From the NCBI GenBank assembly GCA_037349105.1, contig JAYJMM010000104.1, positions 2,080,001-2,144,000 of the forward strand: 64,000 bases of DNA, written 5' to 3'. Shown one piece after another: positions 1 to 10,249 of this stretch. The position numbers were made by a program, and so were the translations under genes. Each line of letters opens with the position of its first letter. Positions within the stretch are counted from its first letter, which is position 1. Below the pieces are notes generated by a model. The model worked only from the letters and a program-made list of their open reading frames with translations, did no database searches and had not been told where the DNA came from. The stretch is from Limnomonas spitsbergensis (taxonomy: Eukaryota > Chlorophyta > Chlorophyceae > Chlamydomonadales).

Positions 1-2186
1 CCAGGCCGGCGGACTAATATCCCACCCCTCGAGCACACAATCGATCTTGTCCCCGGTGCGAAGCCCCCTTTCCGAAGGAACTGTCGCTTTTCTCCCAGTG
101 AAATGATCGAGCTCAAGTCACAAGTTACCGAACTCCTAGCGAAGGGAACCATCACCCCTATCAATTCTCCATACGGAGCTCCAGTCCTCTTTGTCAAGAA
201 ACCAAGCGGTGGCTTCAGGTTTTGCCCTGATTACCGAGCCCTCAATGAAATAACTCTCAAGCTCCGCTATCCGCTACCGCGCATTGATGACCTGCTGGAT
301 GCAGCCCGCGGTGCCACTTGTTACTCCAGCCTTGACATGGCAGGTGGCTTTCACCAGCTGCTGATTTCCGAGGAAGACGTGCCTAAAACCGCGTTCGCGA
401 CACCATTCGGTCACTATGCATGGCGATGTCTGCCTATGGGACTTTCCAACGCGCCCAGCCAGTACCAGAGTACTGTTAACAAGATCTTCCAGTCCCTGTC
501 CTTCGTGTTGATTTACATCGATGACATCCTCATCCTGTCGCAATCCCCAGCAGAACATCTAGACCACTTGAACCAGGTGTTTACGAAGATTCGTGAAGCC
601 GGGCTGCAAGTGCGCTTTTCGAAGTGCAGATTTTTACAAGAACAAGTCAAGTACCTAGGCCACATTCTTTCCAAAGAGGGAGTGCGCGCAGACCCAGAAA
701 AACTTCGTACCCTGACCGAGTGGGAATTCCCAACCAATGCCACAGGCATACTCCAGTTCCTGGGACTTGCGAATTATTTTCGCAAATTCGTACCTAACCT
801 GTCGCGACTAGCAGCTCCCCTGCACCAGCTCACCAAGAAAAAAGTACAATTCACCAAGGGCGAAGATGCCATCCTAGCATTTGAAGCCATCAAGGAGGCG
901 TTAGCTTCACCTCCAGTCCTAGCGTACCCGAATCCAGACTTGCCCTACGAACTCGTATCTGACGCATCCATGACAGGTTGTGGTGCAGTACTCACCCAGC
1001 AGGGCCGACCAGTCGCGTACTTCTCCTCCAAGTTCAGCCCAGCCGAGCATAATTACACCACAGGTGAACAAGAACTTCTAGGAATCATCAAGGCACTCAA
1101 AGAATGGCGCTGCTATCTTGAGGGCAGCCAAGGACTTTCAATTGTCACTGATCACAATCCCTTGACATTTTTCACCAAGCAACCGACCCTGTCCAGAAGA
1201 CAAGCGCGATGGAGCGAATTCATGTCGAGGTTCCAGTTTTCAGTCCGCTACCGGCCCGGTGCAACCAACCCTGCTGACTCCCTGTCGAGATTGCCACACC
1301 AAGGTGAGGCAGCAGCGCTCATGCTTTTCGCGATCACAGTAAACGAGTCCAGTCCAGACCTCATGCAGCAAATAAAAGCTGAATCCCTGACAGATCTAGA
1401 TTTCAAGGACCCAACTGTCACAAAACAGTGGTCACTCCAGCATGGCTACTGGTCATTCCGCGGTCGAATCATTGTTCCAGCCACTGTCCGAGCACGTGTC
1501 CTGAAAGAGCACCATGCAACCCTCATTGCCGGCCATTTCAGCTGGACCAAGACTCTAGACTTGATTCAGCGACAGTTCTGGTGGCCCAGCATGGCTGCTG
1601 ATGTCCAACAGTTCGTGTCCACATGCCAAACATGCCAAGCAAACAAGGCCTCATGCAAACGACCCTATGGGTTGCTCCAGCCCTTGCCCATCCCAGACAC
1701 TAGGTGGCACACTGTCACTATGGACTTCGTGTTCGATCTTCCCATGTCTTCAGAGAAAAACGATGGAATCATGGTCATTGTTGACAAGCTTACCAAGTAT
1801 GTCTGCCTAGCACCAGTCCAGAAATCCAGTACCTCAGAGGACATAGCACGAGCCTTTAAAAAAACATGTTTACCAACACCATGGCCTACCGAAAAATATT
1901 ATATCGGATCGAGATGTGCGTTTTACCTCACAGTTCTGGCGCAATATGTGCACCCGCATGCGAATCGAGCCGCGTTTTTCAACTGCTTTCCACCCTCAAA
2001 CCGATGGGCAAACCGAGCGCATGAACCGAGTCGTTGAAGACGTGCTGAGGCATTTCATTGATGGAAATCATGTCACATGGGAAGAACTCTTGCCCATAGT
2101 CGCCCTGACTATAAATAATGCAAAATCCAGCGTCACCGGGCAGAGCCCATTTTACTTGAACACCGCAAGGCACCCAAACACACCCT
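1..2186 (+). pseudogene. Truncated chromovirus (Ty3/gypsy) pol, older copy
   Basis: Second copy of the pol gene of the element at 4275-10249. It matches 6775 onward almost base for base and carries reverse transcriptase (YIDD at about 514-525), RNase H and the integrase zinc finger and core. It is broken twice. Near 1858-1866 a run of seven A replaces the sequence seen at the same place in the other copy, shifting the frame, so the open frame from 103 stops at 2037. At about 2186 the match ends abruptly, inside the integrase region, and unrelated sequence follows; the integrase C-terminus, chromodomain and 3' LTR are missing here. The left end is cut by the window. The open frame begins at the ATG at 103 only formally; homology runs upstream in the same frame. 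Near identity to the intact copy points to recent activity of the family. Confidence 0.9.
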
Positions 2187-3074
2187 GGTGTCCTCTACTC
2201 ACAAACACGGTACATCACCGTACACTCATGCTCCTTGTACTTCAGACAAGAGTGTGTCAACAAGATAACTGTAACTGGAAGTTCCTAACTGGATGTCTCT
2301 GCATAGAAGTCTCCGTCTCGTGGGTACCGCCCCTACTACTTTACTCGCCCCCCGCTCCCCAGCGTTAAGCTCTCCAGGCGTGCGCGGGGAGCCGGAAAAG
2401 GGGTGGTACTGAAATAAACTTCTGAAAAAAAATGTACGTAGAAGCTCAAATCATCATCTGCAAATATGCTTGGGTCCTTCCTTCTACAAATTTGCCTGGT
2501 TCAGGCCTTTTAAAATCTTGCCTGGTTCAGGCCGTCTACAAATCTGCCTGGTTCAGGCCTTCTGCAAATCTGGAAATAACAATTAACCGAGTTTCAGCTG
2601 AAGCGCAATGCGCAGAACCCTACAAACTCAAGCTGTTCAGCCCACTACTGGCTAGCAAACAGAGAAATTTCACAGTTATCAAGTCAAGCTAAGAACAACC
2701 GCTGCTCTCGCCCCACTGCGCCATAGCCGCCTGGTCTTTAATGGCCACAGGGTTTGTGCGCCGTAGCAGCGTGATCCGCCTCCTACCGTGCTATCATTGC
2801 CCGAGTTGACTAATTCTCCTCGCTCATCATCCTTATAACATATGTACTACCGTAGCCCTGCTGCTATGGTGTTTGAGAAGCAAATTTTCATTAAGCTGCC
2901 GTAACTCTACTCCTGCGTCTTCCGTCTTCGGGCCGCTGGCTGCTGGCCCACTGCCTACCGGGTACTAGGACAAGCCGCGCTGCATCTGCACTCTGCTCTG
3001 TAGGCGCCTGCCCGCTCCTTGCCAGTTACGGCGTGGGTGACGTCACGTGCTCAGCGGCCTTGCCGCTCCGGGCT
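2187..3074. other. Non-coding stretch between retroelement pieces
   Basis: No gene is recognisable. It lies between the break of the older chromovirus copy and the 3' end of the giant minus-strand element, so it probably contains the 3' untranslated region and possibly the 3' LTR of that element. I compared it by eye with 24716-26400, where the 5' LTR should lie, and found no matching LTR; the terminal repeats of the giant element are therefore unassigned. A short A-run at 2424-2431 follows a GC-rich segment. Confidence 0.5.
2482..2573. repeat. 26-bp tandem repeat, about 3.5 copies
   Basis: Three 26-bp units start at 2482, 2508 and 2534, with a partial fourth at 2560. All full units share the core TTGCCTGGTTCAGGCC or CTGCCTGGTTCAGGCC. 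The core contains the near-palindrome GCCTGGTTCAGGC. Confidence 0.85.
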
Positions 3075-4274
3075 TCAGGTCCCGGTAAGATCCTCAAAGG
3101 CTGACTCTTCTTCCTCCCTTGCTGCTTCTTTGGCCACCTTGGCCCTTCTTGTAACTGCTCTCGGGGTGACATTGGCCTCTCCCCGGCCAGTGGTGTACGA
3201 GATGTCATACAACCCGTTCGCCATTGGTCTTGCGATGCCCCGCTCCATTTGCCTTGTTGCTGGGTTGGTGGCCATGACTTCCACCTCAGGCCTGTCCAAG
3301 ACATCGGCCTCCTGGGCTGTCCTGGCAGCCGCTCTGGCTGCTGGGCTTGGTCGCCCCTGGACCTGTAAACTGCGCTCTTCTGTGGTGGGCCCTGCTACAG
3401 CAGCGGGCCCAGCTCCCTTGTCTTCCGGCTTGCAGTGTGGGCACAACCACTCGCCCTCAGGCACCTCCTCGAGTACTGGTACCAAGCAGTCCATGTGCCA
3501 ACCTGTATTGCAGGCATCACACAAAAGCATCACCTCTCCGCGATCGGGCAGCTGGCACACCTCGCATGACAGGCTGTTATTGGGTCTGGTTCCACTGAAA
3601 TCAACCACTCCCCTGAGGTTGGGCAAGTGGCATGGAGAACAATTGACTGCATTCTCTGTAACTGTGAGGCCATCTGCCCCTTCCAACACCAAAGTTCCCG
3701 TCGCCCCCAGTGTTTTGACCCTGAGGATCTCAGGCCTGGCCTTGGGATCGAGGCTGCGTCGCTCTGATGAATACTTCACATACACGTAATCTCCCTCTGC
3801 AAAACGCCTGACCTGGGGGACATACCCTCCCCCACGGATGCGTGCATATCGCAGCTTGTCGCGGTGCTGCGCAATTTTTAGATGCTCACCCGCGACTGGC
3901 AGTGCTTCTTTGATCCTGGCCACTCTGGCCAAGAGCAGGTCTGCTGCCTCCTCTGCCGTTGCCACCTTGGCTGTGCTCCAGAGGTCCGCTCCCACTCTGG
4001 AGGGGAAGGTGGGTCTCTGTCCGAACAGCACCTCGTACGGCGCCATGCGCGTGGCCTGCTGCGGCGAGCATCGGAAGCCTAGGGCTACCCAGGGCACCAT
4101 CTTGTCCCAGGACTCGTCGCTGCTGCCCTCCTCGCAGCACTTGCGTAGGCCTGCCTTGAGGGTCTGGACAGCCCTCTCTGAAAGCCCATCTGCCTGGGGG
4201 TGGTTGGCAGAAGTGGTGCGATGGTCAATGAAGCAGTCCAACAACATGTCCTGAAATTCACCCTGGAACTCTGT
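3075..4274 (-). CDS. Giant gypsy element: integrase C-terminal half and PHD finger
   Basis: This is the severed 3' part of the polyprotein whose main part ends at 10250. The frame is open from the target duplication at 4270-4274 down to a stop at 3075. It begins just after the second catalytic Asp of the integrase; the third acidic residue lies in the segment GLSERAVQTL about 30 residues downstream. A GPY/F-like beta module follows, with EGDYVYVKY and then RPEILRVKT. A PHD zinc finger (about 3432-3566) follows, with the Cys4-His-Cys3 pattern visible as CEVC, CDAC, GWHMDC and CPHC. PHD fingers usually read the methylation state of histone H3 tails, so here it may steer integration, as chromodomains do in chromoviruses. 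The tail is basic and low-complexity. The first in-frame ATG (4247) is not a real start. In this copy the fragment is cut off from the rest by the inserted element. Confidence 0.85.
   Translation of the reverse strand, partial: TEFQGEFQDMLLDCFIDHRTTSANHPQADGLSERAVQTLKAGLRKCCEEGSSDESWDKMVPWVALGFRCSPQQATRMAPYEVLFGQRPTFPSRVGADLWSTAKVATAEEAADLLLARVARIKEALPVAGEHLKIAQHRDKLRYARIRGGGYVPQVRRFAEGDYVYVKYSSERRSLDPKARPEILRVKTLGATGTLVLEGADGLTVTENAVNCSPCHLPNLRGVVDFSGTRPNNSLSCEVCQLPDRGEVMLLCDACNTGWHMDCLVPVLEEVPEGEWLCPHCKPEDKGAGPAAVAGPTTEERSLQVQGRPSPAARAAARTAQEADVLDRPEVEVMATNPATRQMERGIARPMANGLYDISYTTGRGEANVTPRAVTRRAKVAKEAAREEEESAFEDLTGT
4270..4274 (+). repeat. Target-site duplication, left copy (TCTGT)
   Basis: TCTGT lies directly before the left LTR and again directly after the right LTR at 10250-10254. 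On the minus strand it reads ACAGA inside the integrase codons for Gly-Thr-Glu. Removing one copy together with the inserted element restores the integrase frame. Confidence 0.95.
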
Positions 4275-4699
4275 TGTAGTGGTCTTGGACCCCCCAGTCC
4301 AGTTAACTCAGTACATGTCTCCTAGTATCCAGTACGCGAACACAACCGTTGTCACACTGCGTAGCTAACAGTGTGAGAGCAGTTGCGTGTCGTTAAGATC
4401 TCTAACAACCTTCGGTTGTACGACATGAACCTTCCAGCCTTTAGAGCCTTATCCGGGCTTGCCATCTGCCGAGCGCCTACATAAGTGCGCCCCGCTAGTA
4501 AACCGGGAGTCTCTCGACAGAGATAAGTTCATTCTACCAAGCTCAATACTTGGCTCCCACTTGCAAACCCTTCAGCCAACGCCCCAGTCCCGGAGTCGAC
4601 ATAGCTCCCACGCACCACGTGCGCCTCCCTAGTCTTCCAGCCCAGCCTCTAGCCTAGTATCAGTAGTCTTTGTCCCCTCCCGGGCAGTAGATCACTTCA
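4275..4699 (+). repeat. 5' LTR of chromovirus
   Basis: This 425-bp repeat begins TGTAGTGG and ends CACTTCA, so it has TG...CA ends. The copy at 9825-10249 appears identical on line-by-line comparison. Identical LTRs mean a recent insertion, since the two are copied from one template at integration. Confidence 0.95.
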
Positions 4700-4700
4700 G

Positions 4701-4714
4701 TGGTTTCACGAGCC
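4701..4714 (+). promoter_or_regulatory. Primer-binding-site-like sequence
   Basis: TGGTTTCACGAGCC starts two bases after the left LTR. Starting with TGG (complement of the CCA tail) is typical of tRNA-primed reverse transcription. It resembles, but does not equal, the usual initiator-Met binding site; the tRNA involved is not identified. Confidence 0.55.
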
Positions 4715-6538
4715 AAGGTCTCTTTACCGTAGTGTCGAGCCACCCGAATGGAAACCATCGGACACAACCAGTATCCCCGAGTTTCCTCGCGTGCCCAGTC
4801 TTCGAGTATCCTCCGGCATCCTCTCGAGGATCAAGTCCTTGACTCTCCCAGACCTTCAATTTTGCACTCCAATCTCTCAACAGCAAACTTGAGATACATA
4901 GATATCAAAGAGTCGCTGCAGATTGAAAGGAATTGTGAATTGTTGGAATCTCCCAGTCCCAGCCATTGATCCACCGAGCATTTTTTTCGCGCCAAGCCTA
5001 GCCACAAACTCAGTCCCAGTCATCAGTCATGATGTACCACGTCAAAATTTGTTCGACGCGATTACGCGCGGGCCACCCTGTCATACGTGTCAAGCTTCTG
5101 TCTAGTCAAGCCAAGCTATGGTCACTCATTTCCAATCTCGCAACCCGGCTCTCAGAGTTCCGTTGAGTTAAGCCACCCCAGCACCTAGCGCATGTCGAGG
5201 ACAAGCACCTTGGGTTCAGCATCAGCCTGTCGACGCCTACAGGCTACGGCGCGAAGCTCCCCCCCCCCCCATGCTGTCGTACCGCATCCTGTCGACGCCT
5301 ACAGGCTACTGCGCGAAGCTCCCCCCCCTGGTCGTACAACAACCTGTCAACGCCTACAGGCGACATATCGACAAGCTCCCCTCCCCTTCTAGCCATTTCC
5401 AGCCGCTTACTAAGCGTTGCCTTCGCAATTCTCATGACGCTGTTTCCATGTCTTCCAGTGGGGTCGCTATCGCTGTCACCCCGACGGATCAAGTTGTTGC
5501 CGTCGCAATTCCAGTCCAGGCCGATATCATTGCAGCCCAACCGTTGCTGCTCCTGCCCAAGCCAAGCGTATAATGGGCGATATACTGCCATCTCTCTCGC
5601 GTATCTGCAGCTCAAGTCACTCACATGTCCAGTCGCTGACTACCTAGCTCCTCTGCAAATCGAGATACTACCAGACCCAGTCAATCAGAGCTTTGCAAGC
5701 AAATCTACCAAAATGTATCGTATCCTTGCTGACACGTTATGTAACGATGACGGAACAGTTCGAGATCGAGTCCAGATTCCAGCCGAGTCGCACCCAGGCC
5801 CGAGTCCAGCCCAGACATTTTTTAATTTCGCGAGTACGAATATTTGCCCACCCCAAGCTGTCGCTACAGCCCCAGGCATTGGTTCCTCCAATCTCAGCTC
5901 TCCCTGCTGTCCATACTAGTTCCAGCTCAAGAGAACAAATATCGCGGCCCCTGCCTTGTCTAAACATGCATGTGCTCTTCTAGTTCCTTCAGATTTACGC
6001 GACACAGCAAAATGCCGAGCCTTTCAGATGACCCAGCCGCTGTCCGTGATGGAAGTGGACTTCCCCTAGTCCAGCCCCTAGTCCCTAGCATCAATCTATG
6101 ACGGCCAGCACATGGTCAAAGTCTCCCTAGTCTATTTCATACTGGATCTAGCTCTAGTTCCTGATTTCCCAAGAAAATGGGACTCCCCGTTCGTATGTCG
6201 CGATTCAAGCCGGTGGCCACCGCTTCCGATCAAGTTGTCCCTGTAGCCAGGGCAGTGACTTTAAAATTATGCTCGGCCGGGCTGCTTTTGAAATCATTGC
6301 CCACGTCCTGTCCATATTCTTGTCGATGCATCTTGTGGCTAACATACAATCTTGACTCGATGAGGCTTCCATCACCCAATGGGGATGGAGTCGTGTAAAC
6401 CTAGTGCGTCTACCGTGGCACTCGCGGTGCAACAGCCCGTGTAGTGAAGACCACCGCCCCTATGCCCACGGTTACTGATTTTCAGAACTCCGCGGAAGAC
6501 GAACGCCCCCGCCAGATGAAATCCCAGCTGACCTCGCC
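4715..6538 (+). other. Chromovirus 5' internal region without an intact gag
   Basis: This is where gag and protease should be. No frame stays open: the longest stretches are about 100-160 codons and show no zinc knuckle or protease motif. The sequence is C-rich and contains short tandem repeats (5226-5390). The region either has decayed, encodes an unrecognised spliced product, or is a non-coding leader of an element that uses gag in trans. Confidence 0.6.
5226..5390 (+). repeat. Degenerate 55-62-bp tandem repeat, three copies
   Basis: Copies start at 5226, 5288 and 5343. Each begins CCTGTCGACGCCTACAGG (third copy with one change), which can form a short hairpin, and ends with a run of seven or more C in the first two copies. 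Confidence 0.85.
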
Positions 6539-6880
6539 GTGAGATACCTCAACTCCGGTCGATACAAGTCCTTCGTCGCGGTCCTTACGCCTCACGAGCT
6601 AAGCCCAGACGACAGTGAGGTCGACCTTGATAGGGTACCAAACCAACCCAGTGGAGAACCAGTCGAGACCCAGCCATGCAAACTTGACGTGAACATGGAC
6701 CATGTGCCACCAGCCATGCAAACTGACCTGCGCAACCTGATTGACAGATTTGCAGACATCTTCAGTGAAACAACCCAGGCCGGCGGACTAATATCCCACC
6801 CCTCGAGCACACAATCGATCTTGTCCCCGGTGCGAAGCCCCCTTTCCGAAGGAACTGTCGCTTTTCTCCCAGTGAAATGA
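6539..6880 (+). CDS. Chromovirus pol, 5' segment in a different frame
   Basis: A 113-codon frame whose central part, LIDRFADIFSETTQ, is the typical lead-in to gypsy reverse transcriptase. After about 6780 its product stops resembling pol, while the following frame picks up the expected sequence (PPLEHTIDLVPGAKPP) at 6796. A shift of one frame is therefore needed around 6769-6795 to join them. The same bases are present at the start of the older copy (1-30), so the break is a family trait and not damage to this copy. It could be ribosomal frameshifting or an inherited lesion; I see no classical slippery heptamer. Confidence 0.6.
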   Translation: MRYLNSGRYKSFVAVLTPHELSPDDSEVDLDRVPNQPSGEPVETQPCKLDVNMDHVPPAMQTDLRNLIDRFADIFSETTQAGGLISHPSSTQSILSPVRSPLSEGTVAFLPVK

Positions 6881-9540
6881 TCGAGCTCAAGTCACAAGTT
6901 ACCGAACTCCTAGCGAAGGGAACCATCACCCCTATCAATTCTCCATACGGAGCTCCAGTCCTCTTTGTCAAGAAACCAAGCGGTGGCTTCAGGTTTTGCC
7001 CTGATTACCGAGCCCTCAATGAAATAACTCTCAAGCTCCGCTATCCGCTACCGCGCATTGATGACCTGCTGGATGCAGCCCGCGGTGCCACTTGTTACTC
7101 CAGCCTTGACATGGCAGGTGGCTTTCACCAGCTGCTGATTTCCGAGGAAGACGTGCCTAAAACCGCGTTCGCGACACCATTCGGTCACTATGCATGGCGA
7201 TGTCTGCCTATGGGACTTTCCAACGCGCCCAGCCAGTACCAGAGTACTGTTAACAAGATCTTCCAGTCCCTGTCCTTCGTGTTGATTTACATCGATGACA
7301 TCCTCATCCTGTCGCAATCCCCAGCAGAACATCTAGACCACTTGAACCAGGTGTTTACGAAGATTCGTGAAGCCGGGCTGCAAGTGCGCTTTTCGAAGTG
7401 CAGATTTTTACAAGAACAAGTCAAGTACCTAGGCCACATTCTTTCCAAAGAGGGAGTGCGCGCAGACCCAGAAAAACTTCGTACCCTGACCGAGTGGGAA
7501 TTCCCAACCAATGCCACAGGCATACTCCAGTTCCTGGGACTTGCGAATTATTTTCGCAAATTCGTACCTAACCTGTCGCGACTAGCAGCTCCCCTGCACC
7601 AGCTCACCAAGAAAAAAGTACAATTCACCAAGGGCGAAGATGCCATCCTAGCATTTGAAGCCATCAAGGAGGCGTTAGCTTCACCTCCAGTCCTAGCGTA
7701 CCCGAATCCAGACTTGCCCTACGAACTCGTATCTGACGCATCCATGACAGGTTGTGGTGCAGTACTCACCCAGCAGGGCCGACCAGTCGCGTACTTCTCC
7801 TCCAAGTTCAGCCCAGCCGAGCATAATTACACCACAGGTGAACAAGAACTTCTAGGAATCATCAAGGCACTCAAAGAATGGCGCTGCTATCTTGAGGGCA
7901 GCCAAGGACTTTCAATTGTCACTGATCACAATCCCTTGACATTTTTCACCAAGCAACCGACCCTGTCCAGAAGACAAGCGCGATGGAGCGAATTCATGTC
8001 GAGGTTCCAGTTTTCAGTCCGCTACCGGCCCGGTGCAACCAACCCTGCTGACTCCCTGTCGAGATTGCCACACCAAGGTGAGGCAGCAGCGCTCATGCTT
8101 TTCGCGATCACAGTAAACGAGTCCAGTCCAGACCTCATGCAGCAAATAAAAGCTGAATCCCTGACAGATCTAGATTTCAAGGACCCAACTGTCACAAAAC
8201 AGTGGTCACTCCAGCATGGCTACTGGTCATTCCGCGGTCGAATCATTGTTCCAGCCACTGTCCGAGCACGTGTCCTGAAAGAGCACCATGCAACCCTCAT
8301 TGCCGGCCATTTCAGCTGGACCAAGACTCTAGACTTGATTCAGCGACAGTTCTGGTGGCCCAGCATGGCTGCTGATGTCCAACAGTTCGTGTCCACATGC
8401 CAAACATGCCAAGCAAACAAGGCCTCATGCAAACGACCCTATGGGTTGCTCCAGCCCTTGCCCATCCCAGACACTAGGTGGCACACTGTCACTATGGACT
8501 TCGTGTTCGATCTTCCCATGTCTTCAGAGAAAAACGATGGAATCATGGTCATTGTTGACAAGCTTACCAAGTATGTCTGCCTAGCACCAGTCCAGAAATC
8601 CAGTACCTCAGAGGACATAGCACGAGCCTTTATCAAACATGTTTACCAACACCATGGCCTACCGAAAAATATTATATCGGATCGAGATGTGCGTTTTACC
8701 TCACAGTTCTGGCGCAATATGTGCACCCGCATGCGAATCGAGCCGCGTTTTTCAACTGCTTTCCACCCTCAAACCGATGGGCAAACCGAGCGCATGAACC
8801 GAGTCGTTGAAGAAGTGCTGAGGCATTTCATTGATGGAAATCATGTCACATGGGAAGAACTCTTGCCCATAGTCGCCCTGACTATAAATAATGCAAAATC
8901 CAGCGTCACCGGGCAGAGCCCATTTTACTTGAACACCGCAAGGCACCCAAACACACCCTTGTCTGTCCAGATGCCTGACAAGCAAATCCCAGCACTTGAC
9001 GCAGTATTTGCAGACCTAGACATCACACTTGTACGAGTCCAGCAGCTTTTGCGCTCTGCCCAAGACAGACAGAAAACGTACGCTGATTCAAGATTCCGAG
9101 CACCACACTCCTTCAAAACAGGAGATCAAGTCATGGTTTCCACCAGAAATTTCAAGTTCAAAACAGGTGTTAAGAAATTACATCCCAAATACATCGGCCC
9201 AGTCCAGATCCTGTCTATGACACCAGGAGGCAACGCTGCGAAACTAGCATTGCCTGCCAATTACTCACGAGTTCACCCAGTTTTTCACGTGTCCCTCCTC
9301 AAGCCCTTCAAATCTTCAAGCGAATCCATGCCTGTACCCGCTGGACCTGAAGTAGAAGACGGCTTTCCGTTCTATCAAGTCGAGACACTCTTGTCCCATC
9401 GCATCCGAAAGGTTGGAAAAAGGAAAATCAAACAAGTTCTAGTCAAGTGGAAAGCATACGACAACACCCACAATTCATGGGAACCGCTTGCTAACCTCAC
9501 TCCAGACCTGCTCGAGCAAGCTAAAACATTTTTCAAATAA
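6877..9540 (+). CDS. pol: Chromovirus Pol: reverse transcriptase, RNase H, integrase, chromodomain
   Basis: An intact 887-residue frame, open upstream to 6769, so the ATG is formal only. Reverse transcriptase comes first (YIDD at residues 138-141). RNase H follows (Asp287 in SDASMTG, Glu near 322-324, Asp350 in TDHNP). Integrase has an HHCC zinc finger (His470, His478, Cys508, Cys511) and a D,D,E core (Asp541, Asp602, Glu638 in QTERMNR). The C-terminus carries a chromodomain (about 834-880, with VLVKWKAYDNTHNSWEP) that in this family directs integration to chromatin bearing methylated histone H3. All catalytic residues are present, so the enzyme part should work. No protease is found in this frame. 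Confidence 0.95.
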   Translation: MIELKSQVTELLAKGTITPINSPYGAPVLFVKKPSGGFRFCPDYRALNEITLKLRYPLPRIDDLLDAARGATCYSSLDMAGGFHQLLISEEDVPKTAFATPFGHYAWRCLPMGLSNAPSQYQSTVNKIFQSLSFVLIYIDDILILSQSPAEHLDHLNQVFTKIREAGLQVRFSKCRFLQEQVKYLGHILSKEGVRADPEKLRTLTEWEFPTNATGILQFLGLANYFRKFVPNLSRLAAPLHQLTKKKVQFTKGEDAILAFEAIKEALASPPVLAYPNPDLPYELVSDASMTGCGAVLTQQGRPVAYFSSKFSPAEHNYTTGEQELLGIIKALKEWRCYLEGSQGLSIVTDHNPLTFFTKQPTLSRRQARWSEFMSRFQFSVRYRPGATNPADSLSRLPHQGEAAALMLFAITVNESSPDLMQQIKAESLTDLDFKDPTVTKQWSLQHGYWSFRGRIIVPATVRARVLKEHHATLIAGHFSWTKTLDLIQRQFWWPSMAADVQQFVSTCQTCQANKASCKRPYGLLQPLPIPDTRWHTVTMDFVFDLPMSSEKNDGIMVIVDKLTKYVCLAPVQKSSTSEDIARAFIKHVYQHHGLPKNIISDRDVRFTSQFWRNMCTRMRIEPRFSTAFHPQTDGQTERMNRVVEEVLRHFIDGNHVTWEELLPIVALTINNAKSSVTGQSPFYLNTARHPNTPLSVQMPDKQIPALDAVFADLDITLVRVQQLLRSAQDRQKTYADSRFRAPHSFKTGDQVMVSTRNFKFKTGVKKLHPKYIGPVQILSMTPGGNAAKLALPANYSRVHPVFHVSLLKPFKSSSESMPVPAGPEVEDGFPFYQVETLLSHRIRKVGKRKIKQVLVKWKAYDNTHNSWEPLANLTPDLLEQAKTFFK

Positions 9541-9811
9541 TGTTGCAGCATTCCTTGTCATTAATTAAAAATATTTAACACTGTGTACGTGTCACATATT
9601 CACCAGACTAGCCCAGACAATCTGTCCGAACTAAATCTGACCAGGCATAAAGATTCCAGTCAAGCAAATGAAAAAAAAAATGAAAAAAAAAAAAAATCAA
9701 GTCCATTCCAAGTCATGTCCATTTTAAAGATTAATCTCTATCTTACCAGCCGAGTTATCCAGCTACAAGTCGCTACAGCCTACGCTCCTTGCAGCGCGTT
9801 ATGCACGCAGC

Positions 9812-9824
9812 AAAGGGGGAGGTG
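9812..9824 (+). promoter_or_regulatory. Polypurine tract
   Basis: AAAGGGGGAGG lies at 9812-9822, just before the right LTR at 9825. This is the expected primer for plus-strand DNA synthesis in LTR retrotransposons. Confidence 0.75.
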
Positions 9825-10249
9825 TGTAGTGGTCTTGGACCCCCCAGTCCAGTTAACTCAGTACATGTCTCCTAGTATCCAGTACGCGAACACAACCGTT
9901 GTCACACTGCGTAGCTAACAGTGTGAGAGCAGTTGCGTGTCGTTAAGATCTCTAACAACCTTCGGTTGTACGACATGAACCTTCCAGCCTTTAGAGCCTT
10001 ATCCGGGCTTGCCATCTGCCGAGCGCCTACATAAGTGCGCCCCGCTAGTAAACCGGGAGTCTCTCGACAGAGATAAGTTCATTCTACCAAGCTCAATACT
10101 TGGCTCCCACTTGCAAACCCTTCAGCCAACGCCCCAGTCCCGGAGTCGACATAGCTCCCACGCACCACGTGCGCCTCCCTAGTCTTCCAGCCCAGCCTCT
10201 AGCCTAGTATCAGTAGTCTTTGTCCCCTCCCGGGCAGTAGATCACTTCA
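9825..10249 (+). repeat. 3' LTR of chromovirus
   Basis: 425 bp, apparently identical to 4275-4699. It is followed by the right target duplication TCTGT (10250-10254). Its last bases add about a dozen foreign codons to the end of the giant minus-strand frame before a stop at 10210. Confidence 0.95.

Larger units (their letters stand above)
4275..10249 (+). mobile_element. Full-length chromovirus-type Ty3/gypsy retrotransposon, nested insertion
   Basis: A 5975-bp element has two apparently identical 425-bp LTRs, a primer-binding-like site after the left LTR, a purine tract before the right LTR, one pol frame with a C-terminal chromodomain, and a perfect 5-bp target duplication. It sits inside the integrase coding region of the giant minus-strand element, in the opposite orientation, and is therefore younger than it. 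The gag region is not open in any frame, so this copy may depend on proteins supplied by others. Confidence 0.95.

Noticed and set aside
2185..2700. 3' LTR of the giant element
   Set aside because: It starts with TG at a sharp joint, but no matching copy was found near 24716-26400, so an LTR call cannot be supported.
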